Shown piece by piece: positions 26,007-33,852 of a DNA stretch of 64,000 nucleotides. Under the pieces are notes generated by a model. The model was not told the DNA's origin and did no database searches. It saw nothing but the letters and a program-made list of their open reading frames with translations. The first letter of the stretch is position 1, and each line of letters begins with the position of its first letter. The stretch is from the NCBI RefSeq assembly GCF_013348805.1, contig NZ_CP054690.1, positions 3,596,001 through 3,660,000 of the forward strand, written 5' to 3'. This DNA comes from Rhodococcus sp. W8901. Lineage in GTDB: Bacteria > Actinomycetota > Actinomycetes > Mycobacteriales > Mycobacteriaceae. The position numbers and the translations under genes were made by a program.

Positions 26007-26012
26007 ACCGTC

Positions 26013-26900
26013 GTGGACGCAGACGAAGCAGTTGGCAAGCGAATCGAGGATCTGAGAAGCGCCCGGGGGCTCAGCCAGGGGCAACTGTCGGACCTAGTCC
26101 GTGCAGCCGGCCTGAACTGGTCACAAGGAACGGTCTCGCGAGTCGAGGCAGGGACTCGCCCAGTTCGGTTCACCGAAGCATTCACTGTGGCCAAGGCTCT
26201 CGGCGTTGAAGTCGTAGCGTTGGCACACACAGGTGGCGGGCTTGAGTACGTCTACCAGCAGGATCTCGGCACGGTCATTGCGGCGCGGCGACACCTACGG
26301 AAGAGCGAAAGGCAGGTCGAACAATCGATCGCCATGGCTCAGGTCATGCGGTTCGCGGTCGAACTTTCCGAGGGTCGACAGGGCCCGTACGTCGTGCACT
26401 CGTCGACTGCCTCAATTACATACTGGCTAGCAGGCCATCTGCGGACACCCGTAGAGGGTGTGCTGGAACTGTTGGGTATCCCGCGGGCGGTCGCCGACCA
26501 CCAGTTGGCCCGCGCCGACAGCGACTTTCAATCCATCGAAAAGTCCGGCCTCGACCCGGAATGGGACGGGCCCGACTACGCGCCGAACCTTGGCGAGTGG
26601 ATCCGTCGCCACATGGACGACAACGGATCAGACCCAGCTCTGCAAGATAGCCAGGGATGGAGGGACCTGCTTGACGATCTCCACGACCAACTGCGCTCAG
26701 CTGCAGTAGTCAGCCTGTGGCGTCGCTACTTCCCGTTCGTAACGGAGGTCCCGCATGTTTGGTACGGCGGAATGACGAAGGACACACCCCCCATCGTCGA
26801 GGGAATCGACACCACCGACATTGACGAGCAGATGAATCTGCCCGTGCAATTTCTTCTGCCCGCATCTGCGCTAGAAGTACTAGACGGACATAGGTACTAG
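26013..26900 (+). CDS. XRE-family regulator of the integrase
   Basis: This 295-residue protein has an N-terminal lambda-repressor-type HTH (I-E-D-L-R-S-A-R-G-L-S-Q-G-Q-L, then W-S-Q-G-T-V-S-R-V-E-A-G). A long helical C-terminal region without a recognised enzyme domain follows. No IrrE-type H-E-x-x-H protease motif is visible. Its stop is immediately followed by the integrase ATG with no gap, so it probably controls integration and the divergent excisionase. Confidence 0.8.
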   Translation: MDADEAVGKRIEDLRSARGLSQGQLSDLVRAAGLNWSQGTVSRVEAGTRPVRFTEAFTVAKALGVEVVALAHTGGGLEYVYQQDLGTVIAARRHLRKSERQVEQSIAMAQVMRFAVELSEGRQGPYVVHSSTASITYWLAGHLRTPVEGVLELLGIPRAVADHQLARADSDFQSIEKSGLDPEWDGPDYAPNLGEWIRRHMDDNGSDPALQDSQGWRDLLDDLHDQLRSAAVVSLWRRYFPFVTEVPHVWYGGMTKDTPPIVEGIDTTDIDEQMNLPVQFLLPASALEVLDGHRY

Positions 26901-28076
26901 ATGGCCGCCGGTAGACCGCCGCTGCGGATCGGGCAGCACGGGAAGATCACCCGGCGCGACCTCGGCGGCGGAGTCTGGCTGGCGCACTGCCGGTTCCGCG
27001 ACACAGACGGCGTCGTCCGTCGCGTCGAGCGGCGCACGCCCGCCGGCCGCCGGGACCAGCACGGGAAGGTCGCCGAGCGGGAGCTGCTAGACCACCTCGA
27101 CGCACGCCGAGCGCCGAGCGAGGAGGACGTCACCGACGCGACGACCATCACCGCACTGGTCCGGACGTACCTCGGCCGTCTCGAAGAGGAGGGGCGGTCG
27201 GCCGCGACGATGGACACCTATAGGTTCGCCGCCGGGAAACTCGAGAGCAAGATCGGCGGCGTGCGGGTGGGTGAGGCCACGGCCGGACGAATCGACACGG
27301 CCATACGTGCGATGGCCAAAGCGCACGGGCCGACGATGGCGCGGCAGGCGAAGACGATCCTTCGCGGCGCCCTCGGCATCGCGGTGATCGCCGGGGCAGT
27401 GGACTCGAACCCCGTGCGCGATGTCTCCCCCATCAAGTCCAAGACGCCTCCGAAGGGGGCACGGCCGCTCACGGCCGACGAGCTGCGCGCGCTGCTCGTC
27501 GCGCTCGGCGAGTCGGAGTACTGCGCGGCGAACGATCTGGTCGACCCGATCACGCTGTTGATCGCGACGGGCCTACGGCGGTCGGAGCTGCTCGCGCTGC
27601 GGTGGTCCGACGTCGATGACGAGGCCGGCACCGTGACCGTGTCAGGAAAGGTCGTCCGGGCAAAGGGCGCCGGGTTGCAGCGCGTCCAGGCGGCGAAGAC
27701 AGCAGCGGGACTGCGGACCATCGCCTTGCCGCTGTTCGCGCTCGAGGCGTTGAAGCGTCGGGCCGACGAGCCGCAGCTCGGGCAGCTCGGCGTGATCTTC
27801 CCGTCAACGTCCGGAACCCTGCGCGACCCGAACAACTTCGGGAAGCAGTGGCGGAAGGTCCGCGACGACCTCGGGGTGCCGGAGGTGACGACGCACAGTT
27901 TCCGCAAGGCGCTCGCCACGCTCATTGACGAAGGCGGCCTGTCGGCCCGCGTGGGCGCCGATCACCTCGGGCATCGACATGTCAGCATGACGATGGACCG
28001 GTACATGAGTCGTGGCCGGACGCACACCGCGGTGGCGGATCTGCTGGACAGTGTCGTCGCCGTAAACGACGAATAA
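26901..28076 (+). CDS. int: Tyrosine integrase
   Basis: The 391-residue enzyme has an N-terminal arm-binding part, a core-binding helical domain (A-L-V-R-T-Y-L-G-R-L-E-E-E-G-R-S) and the catalytic domain. Catalytic residues are R226 (G-L-R-R-S-E-L), H332 and R335 (H-S-F-R), H358 (L-G-H-R-H) and the nucleophile Y368 (M-D-R-Y). It catalyses recombination between the element and the tRNA-Met 3' end 44 bp downstream. It is cotranscribed with the XRE gene. All catalytic residues are present, so mobility is plausible. Confidence 0.93.
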   Translation: MAAGRPPLRIGQHGKITRRDLGGGVWLAHCRFRDTDGVVRRVERRTPAGRRDQHGKVAERELLDHLDARRAPSEEDVTDATTITALVRTYLGRLEEEGRSAATMDTYRFAAGKLESKIGGVRVGEATAGRIDTAIRAMAKAHGPTMARQAKTILRGALGIAVIAGAVDSNPVRDVSPIKSKTPPKGARPLTADELRALLVALGESEYCAANDLVDPITLLIATGLRRSELLALRWSDVDDEAGTVTVSGKVVRAKGAGLQRVQAAKTAAGLRTIALPLFALEALKRRADEPQLGQLGVIFPSTSGTLRDPNNFGKQWRKVRDDLGVPEVTTHSFRKALATLIDEGGLSARVGADHLGHRHVSMTMDRYMSRGRTHTAVADLLDSVVAVNDE

Positions 28077-28082
28077 ACGACG

Positions 28083-28116
28083 GATGGCACCTCACCCGAT
28101 CAGGAAAAGTGCCATC
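28083..28116. terminator. Hairpin between integrase and tRNA-Met
   Basis: GATGGCAC (28083-28090) pairs with GTGCCATC (28109-28116) around an 18-nt loop. It lies in the convergent gap and could end both transcripts, or be part of the integrase arm sites. Confidence 0.45.
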
Positions 28117-28120
28117 TACG

Positions 28121-28165
28121 TGGGGCGGGCGGGGCTCGAACCCGCGACCAATGGATTATGAGTCC
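28121..28165. other. Probable attachment-site core (3' half of tRNA-Met)
   Basis: The tRNA 3' half faces the integrase, so the crossover most likely lies here. No second copy of this stretch was found by eye in 1-28120; the partner site should be left of the window. Confidence 0.4.
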
Positions 28166-28194
28166 ACGGCTCTAACCGACTGAGCTACCGCCCC
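28121..28194 (-). tRNA. tRNA-Met (CAT)
   Basis: The 74-nt cloverleaf reads: acceptor GGGGCGG/CCGCCCC, D-arm GCTC/GAGC, anticodon loop CTCATAA, T-arm GCGGG/CCCGC and discriminator A. The body resembles actinobacterial elongator tRNA-Met rather than initiator tRNA; a lysidine-type tRNA-Ile2 is less likely. CCA is not encoded. Confidence 0.9.
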
Positions 28195-28365
28195 CTGCCG
28201 CGGCGGTACGCCGCGGACAGCCGAATGTTACCGCCCGCCCTCGACAGTTCCCGTCTGCGGGGTGGCGCATGTCGCGTGCCCGACAGGGCGTGTCGGTGCC
28301 TGCCCGCAGACTGGGCGGCGACACGATCGAACGGCACGATCCCGCGACACCCGAAGGACCTCGAA

Positions 28366-29052
28366 TTGAAGAACTGGACCACCCGACCGATCTGCGCGTT
28401 CGATCTGGAAACAACTGGCCGAGACCCGCTCTCGGCGCGAATCGTCACCGCATGCGTGGTCACCGTCGAGGGTGGGCGGCCCCGGTCACGCAACTGGATC
28501 GTCGATCCGGGTGTCGACATCCCCGAGGACGCCAGCTCCATCCACGGCATCTCGACGGCCCACGCGCGCGAGCACGGCACGGATTACGCAGTCGGGTACC
28601 GGGAGATCCGGCAGGCCCTCACCGACGCGTGGGCGGCCGGCTACGCCGTCGTCGCGTTCAACGCCTCGTACGACCTCACCGTGATGGACGCCGAGGGCCG
28701 CCGCCTCGGTCTGCCACCGATGGACGACTACGGGCTCGTCGTCGACCCGTACGTGATCGATCGGGAGGTCGACCGCTACCGCCGCGGCAAGCGCACGCTG
28801 GGCGCGCTGTGCGAGCACTACGGGATCGAGTTGGGGTCGGCGCACGAGGCGGAGTCCGACGCCCTCGCTGCCGCCGAACTGGCGCAGATCCTGCCGCAGC
28901 GGTTCCCCGAACTCGCCGCGCTCGACGACGTGATGACGAGTCAGGCAGGCTGGCATGCCGAGCGCCAGCGCGACTTCGCCGAGTACCTGCAGCGCGAGGG
29001 CCGCGACGCGTCGGACGTCGACGGGCAGTGGCCGATCCGGCTCGCGGCCTGA
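28366..29052 (+). CDS. DEDDh 3'-5' exonuclease (DnaQ-like)
   Basis: The 228-residue protein has the complete exonuclease set: F-D-L-E-T-T-G (Exo I), A-F-N-A-S-Y-D (Exo II) and H-E-A-E-S-D-A (Exo III, DEDDh type). It degrades single-stranded 3' ends and may assist repair or proofreading. TTG 28366 has AAGGA 8 nt upstream and begins at the conserved domain; the frame upstream to 28225 has no start signal. It is the chromosomal neighbour of the integrated element and a relative of the degraded copy at 3409-4389. Confidence 0.85.
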   Translation: MKNWTTRPICAFDLETTGRDPLSARIVTACVVTVEGGRPRSRNWIVDPGVDIPEDASSIHGISTAHAREHGTDYAVGYREIRQALTDAWAAGYAVVAFNASYDLTVMDAEGRRLGLPPMDDYGLVVDPYVIDREVDRYRRGKRTLGALCEHYGIELGSAHEAESDALAAAELAQILPQRFPELAALDDVMTSQAGWHAERQRDFAEYLQREGRDASDVDGQWPIRLAA

Positions 29053-29127
29053 CGCCACAGCGCCCGGAGTGCTCCCCGGTCTGCGATGATGCCGTGAACC
29101 AGCACACACCAGACCGGGGAGGCTGAG

Positions 29128-29295
29128 TTGGACGAGCACAATCCCACCCTGCCCGTGGCCTTCGACATCACCGCGCTGGTGGTCGCGCTCCTATGGCTCG
29201 TGCTGGTGGTGGCGGTCCTCGGCGCACTCGCACGGCTGCTGATGGGCAACAAACCCGGCGCCGCCGATATGCGTTCGGATTCCCCGCCCCGCTGA
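29128..29295 (+). CDS. Small single-pass membrane protein
   Basis: A TTG start has GGGGAGG 5 nt upstream and opens 55 residues. The product has one long hydrophobic helix (A-L-V-V-A-L-L-W-L-V-L-V-V-A-V-L-G-A-L) and a short polar tail. A perfect hairpin follows 14 nt after the stop, as expected of a real transcript end. Confidence 0.65.
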   Translation: MDEHNPTLPVAFDITALVVALLWLVLVVAVLGALARLLMGNKPGAADMRSDSPPR

Positions 29296-29308
29296 TCGTT
29301 CCGAAACG

Positions 29309-29346
29309 CAGAAGGCCCCTCACCCGCTAGGGTGAGGGGCCTTCTG
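29309..29346 (+). terminator. 17-bp perfect hairpin
   Basis: Arms 29309-29325 and 29330-29346 pair perfectly around GCTA, with a T-containing tail. It ends the small membrane protein gene and lies just past the 3' end of tRNA-Asn. Confidence 0.85.
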
Positions 29347-29351
29347 TTCGG

Positions 29352-29424
29352 CTCCCCCGGCTGGACTCGAACCAGCAACCGTTCGATTAACAGTCGAATG
29401 CTCTGCCAATTGAGCTACAGGGGA
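29352..29424 (-). tRNA. tRNA-Asn (GTT)
   Basis: The 73-nt cloverleaf reads: acceptor TCCCCTG/CGGGGGA, D-arm GCTC/GAGC, anticodon loop CTGTTAA, T-arm GCTGG/CCAGC and discriminator G. tRNA-Asn next to dnaG is conserved in mycobacteria. Confidence 0.95.
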
Positions 29425-29559
29425 TTACCTGGGCGGCACTGCCGTTTCCCGCGGTGCCTGGAAAACTGTAGCCCATACCCCCACCCAAGTACCAAATCGC
29501 CTGAACAGAGACGGATCAGGCAGGATGTATGCAGGCAGTTCGACGGGAGGAATCCGGAA

Positions 29560-29808
29560 ATGTTGCGGTTGTTGGTAGGCGTTGCGGCGGGTTACGTGCT
29601 GGGCACCCGAGCGGGACGAGCCCGGTACGAACAGATCAGCAAGGCCGCGAAGGCCGTGGCAAGCAGCCCCGCCACCAAGAAGGTCATCGAGACGGGTCGG
29701 CAGAAGCTGTCGGATTCGCTCAGCACGCAGCCCAAGCTCGAGCCGATGAAGCCGATCGACGAGCGGACCACGATCCTGGTCCCCCACGACCAGCTGCGGA
29801 GGAACTAG
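29560..29808 (+). CDS. YtxH-like small protein
   Basis: This 82-residue protein begins M-L-R-L-L-V-G-V-A-A-G-Y-V-L-G-T-R-A-G-R, the N-terminal glycine-zipper membrane anchor typical of YtxH-like actinobacterial proteins, followed by an amphipathic Lys/Ala helix. GGGAGG lies 9 nt before the ATG. It converges with dnaG with a 34-nt gap. Function unknown. Confidence 0.7.
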   Translation: MLRLLVGVAAGYVLGTRAGRARYEQISKAAKAVASSPATKKVIETGRQKLSDSLSTQPKLEPMKPIDERTTILVPHDQLRRN

Positions 29809-29842
29809 CGGCACCTCGGTTCGGCACCGGCGGCGCCGACCG

Positions 29843-31768
29843 TCAGGCGATACCTTCGCCGCTGGTGTCGCCGATCGCCTGATCGAGCAGGCTGCGCCGG
29901 TACTGCTCGAGTGCGACCAGATCACCGAGCAGGGAATGGAACTCGTCGGAGTCGGTGGTCGGCGAGACGCGCTGCAGCTTGGACTTGAGCTCGGCGACCT
30001 GTTCGCCGACCCAGACCTCCTGCAGTCGTGCCAGCACGCCGCGGATGTAGCGAGGAATGATGTCCTCGTCGGCGGGCAGCGGCTCGACTGCGAGTTCCAT
30101 CACGATCGACTGCACGACGAGGTCGCCCGCATTGCGCCCGACCGCGTCCACCCATTCACCACCACCGAGACCGGCGGATGTACCGCCGGCCGCGGCGACC
30201 GCCTCCCGGACGGCCGCATAGGCCGGATGGGCGAACGTCTCCCCCGGCAGCGAATCGAAGACCGTGCCCGCAATGGCCGGGTACTGCAGGGCCGCCTTGA
30301 GGGCGTCGCGCTGCGGCCACAGCGCCGGGTCGTTGGGCCGCGGGCGGGACACACCGGCCGCCGGAGCCGACGCCGACGCTCCCGGGGAGTCGTCGACGGG
30401 ACGACGCTTCGTCGGTGCCCCGCCTCCGCCACGCGCGATCTTGCGCGCCTCGTCCCCGACCCGACGGCGCACCGCCGGAATTTCCTCGCCGACCCAGCCC
30501 GACAGCTGCACGGCGTACTGATTGCGCAGCGTCGGTTCCTTGATCCGCGCGACCACCGGCACGGTGCGACGCAACGCCTCCACCCGCCCCTCGGCGGTGT
30601 CCAGATCATGTTCGGCGAGAAGGGATTTGACAACGAACTCGAACATCGGGGTGCGGCGCGCGACCAGATCGCGGACGGCCGCGTCACCCGACTGCTGACG
30701 CAACTCGCACGGATCCATTCCGTCCGGCGCGATCGCGACGAAGGTCTGCCCCGCCATCTTCTGGTCGCCCTCGAACGCCTTCAGCGCGGCCGCCTGGCCC
30801 GCGGCGTCGCCGTCGAAGGTGTAGATCACCTCACCGCGGAAGTAGCTGTCGTCCATGAGGAGTCGGCGCAGCATCGCGAGATGTTCGTCACCGAATGCGG
30901 TGCCGCAGGATGCAACGGCGGTCTTCACGCCGGCCAGGTGCATCGCCATCACGTCGGTGTAGCCCTCGACGACCACCGCCTGGTGGCCCTTCGCAATGTC
31001 CCGCTTGGCCAGGTCCAGACCGAACAGCACGTTCGACTTCTTGTAGAGGATCGTCTCGGGGGTGTTGACGTACTTGCCAGGCATCGTGTCGTCGTCGAAC
31101 AGCTTGCGGGCGCCGAAGCCGATGACGTCGCCGGAGAGATTGCGGATGGGCCACAGCAGCCGCCGATGGAACCGGTCGATCGGTCCGCGTCGACCCTCCT
31201 TGGACAGCCCGGCGGCCTCGAGTTCCTTCGCCTCGAAGCCCTTGCCCATCAGGTGCTTGGTCAGGGTGTCCCAGCCGTCCGGGGCGTAGCCGCAGCCGAA
31301 CTGCGCGGCCGCGGCCGCGTCGAAGTTGCGTTCGGTGAGGTAGTCGCGGGCCGCCTGCGCGTCGGGCTCCTTCAGACGCGCCGCGTAGAACTCCTGCGCC
31401 GCCGCGTTGGCGGCGACGAGGCGCGCCCGGGTACCCCGGTCGCGCTGCACGGACGTGCCGCCGCCCTCGTACGAGATCTGGTAGCCGATCCGATCGGCGA
31501 GCTGCTCGACCGCCTCCACGAAACTGACGTGTTCGATCTTCTGCAGGAACGAGTAGACGTCGCCGCCCTCACCACAGCCGAAGCAGTGGAAGTGGCCGTG
31601 ATTGGGCCGGACATGGAACGAGGGCGACTTCTCGTCGTGGAAGGGGCACAGCCCCTTCATCGAATCGCCGCCCGCGCGCTTGAGCGAGACGTACTCGCCG
31701 ACGATGTCCTCGATCCGAGTGCGTTCGCGAACGGCCGCGATGTCTCTGTCAGGGATTCGGCCGGCCAC
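29843..31768 (-). CDS. dnaG: DNA primase DnaG
   Basis: This 641-residue primase synthesises RNA primers for the replication fork. The zinc ligands are C41, H44, C62 and C65 (C-P-F-H, F-H-C-F-G-C). The RNA polymerase core holds the TOPRIM motifs V-V-V-E-G-Y-T-D and F-D-G-D-A-A-G-Q. A C-terminal DnaB-interaction region follows a Pro/Ala-rich linker. The start is GTG at 31768. It lies downstream of dgt in the same direction, as in mycobacteria (Rv2343c-Rv2344c). Confidence 0.97.
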   Translation of the reverse strand: MAGRIPDRDIAAVRERTRIEDIVGEYVSLKRAGGDSMKGLCPFHDEKSPSFHVRPNHGHFHCFGCGEGGDVYSFLQKIEHVSFVEAVEQLADRIGYQISYEGGGTSVQRDRGTRARLVAANAAAQEFYAARLKEPDAQAARDYLTERNFDAAAAAQFGCGYAPDGWDTLTKHLMGKGFEAKELEAAGLSKEGRRGPIDRFHRRLLWPIRNLSGDVIGFGARKLFDDDTMPGKYVNTPETILYKKSNVLFGLDLAKRDIAKGHQAVVVEGYTDVMAMHLAGVKTAVASCGTAFGDEHLAMLRRLLMDDSYFRGEVIYTFDGDAAGQAAALKAFEGDQKMAGQTFVAIAPDGMDPCELRQQSGDAAVRDLVARRTPMFEFVVKSLLAEHDLDTAEGRVEALRRTVPVVARIKEPTLRNQYAVQLSGWVGEEIPAVRRRVGDEARKIARGGGGAPTKRRPVDDSPGASASAPAAGVSRPRPNDPALWPQRDALKAALQYPAIAGTVFDSLPGETFAHPAYAAVREAVAAAGGTSAGLGGGEWVDAVGRNAGDLVVQSIVMELAVEPLPADEDIIPRYIRGVLARLQEVWVGEQVAELKSKLQRVSPTTDSDEFHSLLGDLVALEQYRRSLLDQAIGDTSGEGIA

Positions 31769-31802
31769 GAAGGCAGTCTAGGCCCTCACCGCAGGCGAAC
31801 AC

Positions 31803-33092
31803 CTATCCCCAGCTCGCCTGGGCGCCCAGGCTCTGCTTGTCGATCCGTTCCAGACGACTCTCGGTGCACGACGCGATCTGGTCGACGATCACCCGCACCC
31901 GCGCGGCGTCGTCGGCGGCGGCGTGCCACGCGGGCAGGAACAACGGATCCAGACCGGACGGTGCGGTGCGCAGCAGCCACTCGGCCACCCGGTGCACCCG
32001 GTCCCGCTGCCGGTCCTGGCGGTTCTTGTGCCCGGCGTCGGACATCACATAGTGCAACGCGACGGTCTTGAGTAGGGCCACCTCGGCCGCCACGATCGAG
32101 GGCACCACGAGGTCGGCCTGATACCGCGTGAGCGGGCCGGGCCCGACCGCCTCTCGGGTGCCGCCGACGGCGGCCGACGCGAACCGGCCCACCAGCTCGC
32201 TGGTGAGGTTCTTCAGCGCCACCGAACTGGTCAGCGTCCCATCGTAGTCGCCGACGGAGGTCACCACAGGCAGCCTCGACAGGCGTTCGGCCGCCTCCGC
32301 CAGCTCGTCGACGACGAGGCCCGAGAACTGCCTGGCCCCCAATTCGGCCAGCGCACGAACCTCGATCGCGTCGCCCAGCACGCGCAGGTCGATGCGGCCG
32401 GCGATCACACCGTCCTCGACGTCGTGCACCGAGTAGGCGACGTCGTCGGCCCAGTCCATCACCTGCGCTTCCATGCACTGCCGCCCCTCGGGCGCGCCCT
32501 CGCGCACCCACGCCAGCACCGCCGCGTCGTCGTCGTACGCGCCGAATTTCGCCCCGGGCCGCGGCCGGGTCCACGGGTACTTGATGGCGGCGTCGAGCGA
32601 TGCCCGGGTGAGGTTGAGCCCGACACTGCGCCCCTCCGGGTCCAGGACCTTGGGCTCGAGGCTCGTGAGGATCCGCAGGTTCTGCGCGTTGCCCTCGAAG
32701 CCGCCGCAGCTCTCCGCGACCTCGTCGAGCGCCTTCTCCCCGTTGTGTCCGTACGGCGGATGCCCGATGTCGTGGGCCAGGCCGGCCAGGTCGACGAGGT
32801 CGGGGTCGAGTCCCAGCCCGTCGGCGATGCCGCGGCCGATCTGCGCCACCTCGATCGAATGCGTCAGCCGGGTCCGCGGGGTGTCGCCGTCACGCGGACC
32901 GACCACCTGGGTCTTGTCCGCGAGACGCCGCAGTGCGGCCGAGTGCTGGACGCGGGCGCGGTCGCGCGAGAACGCCGAGCGGTGCTGCGACGACTCCGCG
33001 GCCGCGATCAGTCCCGCGGTCTTGGGCGCCTCGGACACGAGTCGGTCGAGATCGTGCGAGGTGTACGGCGCCCGTGTGTCGCGGCCGATCAC
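31803..33092 (-). CDS. dgt: dGTP triphosphohydrolase-like HD protein
   Basis: The 429-residue protein has HD-domain metal motifs (R-L-T-H-S-I-E, then [15 protein letters not shown]) of deoxyguanosinetriphosphate triphosphohydrolases, which convert dGTP to deoxyguanosine and triphosphate. GTG 33092 gives a 4-nt GTGA overlap with the upstream YdcF-type gene and begins at the usual family N-terminus; the longer frame to 33281 lies inside that gene. Confidence 0.93.
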   Translation of the reverse strand: MIGRDTRAPYTSHDLDRLVSEAPKTAGLIAAAESSQHRSAFSRDRARVQHSAALRRLADKTQVVGPRDGDTPRTRLTHSIEVAQIGRGIADGLGLDPDLVDLAGLAHDIGHPPYGHNGEKALDEVAESCGGFEGNAQNLRILTSLEPKVLDPEGRSVGLNLTRASLDAAIKYPWTRPRPGAKFGAYDDDAAVLAWVREGAPEGRQCMEAQVMDWADDVAYSVHDVEDGVIAGRIDLRVLGDAIEVRALAELGARQFSGLVVDELAEAAERLSRLPVVTSVGDYDGTLTSSVALKNLTSELVGRFASAAVGGTREAVGPGPLTRYQADLVVPSIVAAEVALLKTVALHYVMSDAGHKNRQDRQRDRVHRVAEWLLRTAPSGLDPLFLPAWHAAADDAARVRVIVDQIASCTESRLERIDKQSLGAQASWG

Positions 33093-33784
33093 TGGCCCGC
33101 CGTGTACGGGAAGTCTGCCGAGAAGTGAGTGAGCTGATACCACAGCAAAGCACCTGTCTCCCTCGTTATTCCGTGCAGCTGCGATTCCCGGGTGATCACC
33201 GCGGGACCCTGCCGGGTGGGTGCGGTCCACGCCTCGAGACCCGCGTCGCGGGCCATGGTGCGGGTCCGGAGAGAATGCCACGGATCGCTCACCAGCACCG
33301 CCGACTGCATGCCCTGCTGCCCCATCTCGCGGCTGACCGCCTCGATGCTCAGCAGGGTGTCGGAGCCTTCCTCGACGGCGGTGATCCGATCCCCAGGCAC
33401 TCCCTGGTCCATCAGGTAGTTCCGGCCCGACGCCGCCTCGGTGTACTCGTCACCCTCCTGCTTGCCACCGACCGTGACTATGGCCGGCGCGACACCCTGT
33501 TCGTAGAGCTTGCGGGCCTGGTCCAGGCGGGCCTCGAACACCGACGACGGGGTGCCCGCGTACTGAGCGGCACCGAGTACGACGATCGCGTCGGCCGGTG
33601 TGGTGTCGGTGATCCGCGCCACCTGCCACACCCGGAAGGCCGTGCCCCCGACCAGAACGAGGCCGATCAACGCGGCGCCGAGCACAGCCCGACCGGCCCA
33701 ACGAGCCACCGCGGCACCGAACGAACGGCGCGGCACGGGGCGGGGCGACAGCTCCGGGGGGTCGTAACTGGGGGCGGTACTCAC
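33089..33784 (-). CDS. YdcF/SanA-like DUF218 membrane protein
   Basis: This 231-residue protein has one N-terminal membrane helix ([14 protein letters not shown]) and a DUF218 domain ([14 protein letters not shown], then T-V-G-G-K-Q-E-G-D and S-D-P-W-H-S-L-R). The family includes SanA/ElyC proteins linked to envelope integrity. The stop overlaps the dgt start. Confidence 0.85.
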   Translation of the reverse strand: MSTAPSYDPPELSPRPVPRRSFGAAVARWAGRAVLGAALIGLVLVGGTAFRVWQVARITDTTPADAIVVLGAAQYAGTPSSVFEARLDQARKLYEQGVAPAIVTVGGKQEGDEYTEAASGRNYLMDQGVPGDRITAVEEGSDTLLSIEAVSREMGQQGMQSAVLVSDPWHSLRTRTMARDAGLEAWTAPTRQGPAVITRESQLHGITRETGALLWYQLTHFSADFPYTAGQ

Positions 33785-33852
33785 TCCCCGATTCTGCCAG
33801 TCACCCGCCCGGGCCGCCGATGACGACGCGCGGCACCGGATAGATTCGTCCT

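Larger units (their letters stand above)
1..28120. mobile_element. Integrative element (right part), inserted at tRNA-Met
   Basis: The region carries a tyrosine integrase, an excisionase, an XRE regulator, an FtsK/SpoIIIE translocase and a DUF2637 membrane protein, the usual set of an actinobacterial integrative conjugative element (AICE) that moves DNA with one FtsK-like pump. The integrase stops 44 bp from the 3' end of an intact tRNA gene, the classic right junction. Beyond the tRNA the gene content becomes conserved chromosome. Remnants (IS3 transposase, truncated reading frames) and cargo such as defence genes lie inside. The left end and second attachment site were not found, so the element starts before the window or further left repeats have decayed. 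Confidence 0.8.

Noticed and set aside
1-28120. CRISPR array or replication origin with iterons
   Set aside because: No regularly spaced repeat series was seen; the TATCTGCAT copies are scattered over kilobases.
29936-32071. 711-residue plus-strand frame opposite dnaG and dgt
   Set aside because: It is the mirror of two clearly recognised genes; long antisense frames are common in high-GC DNA.
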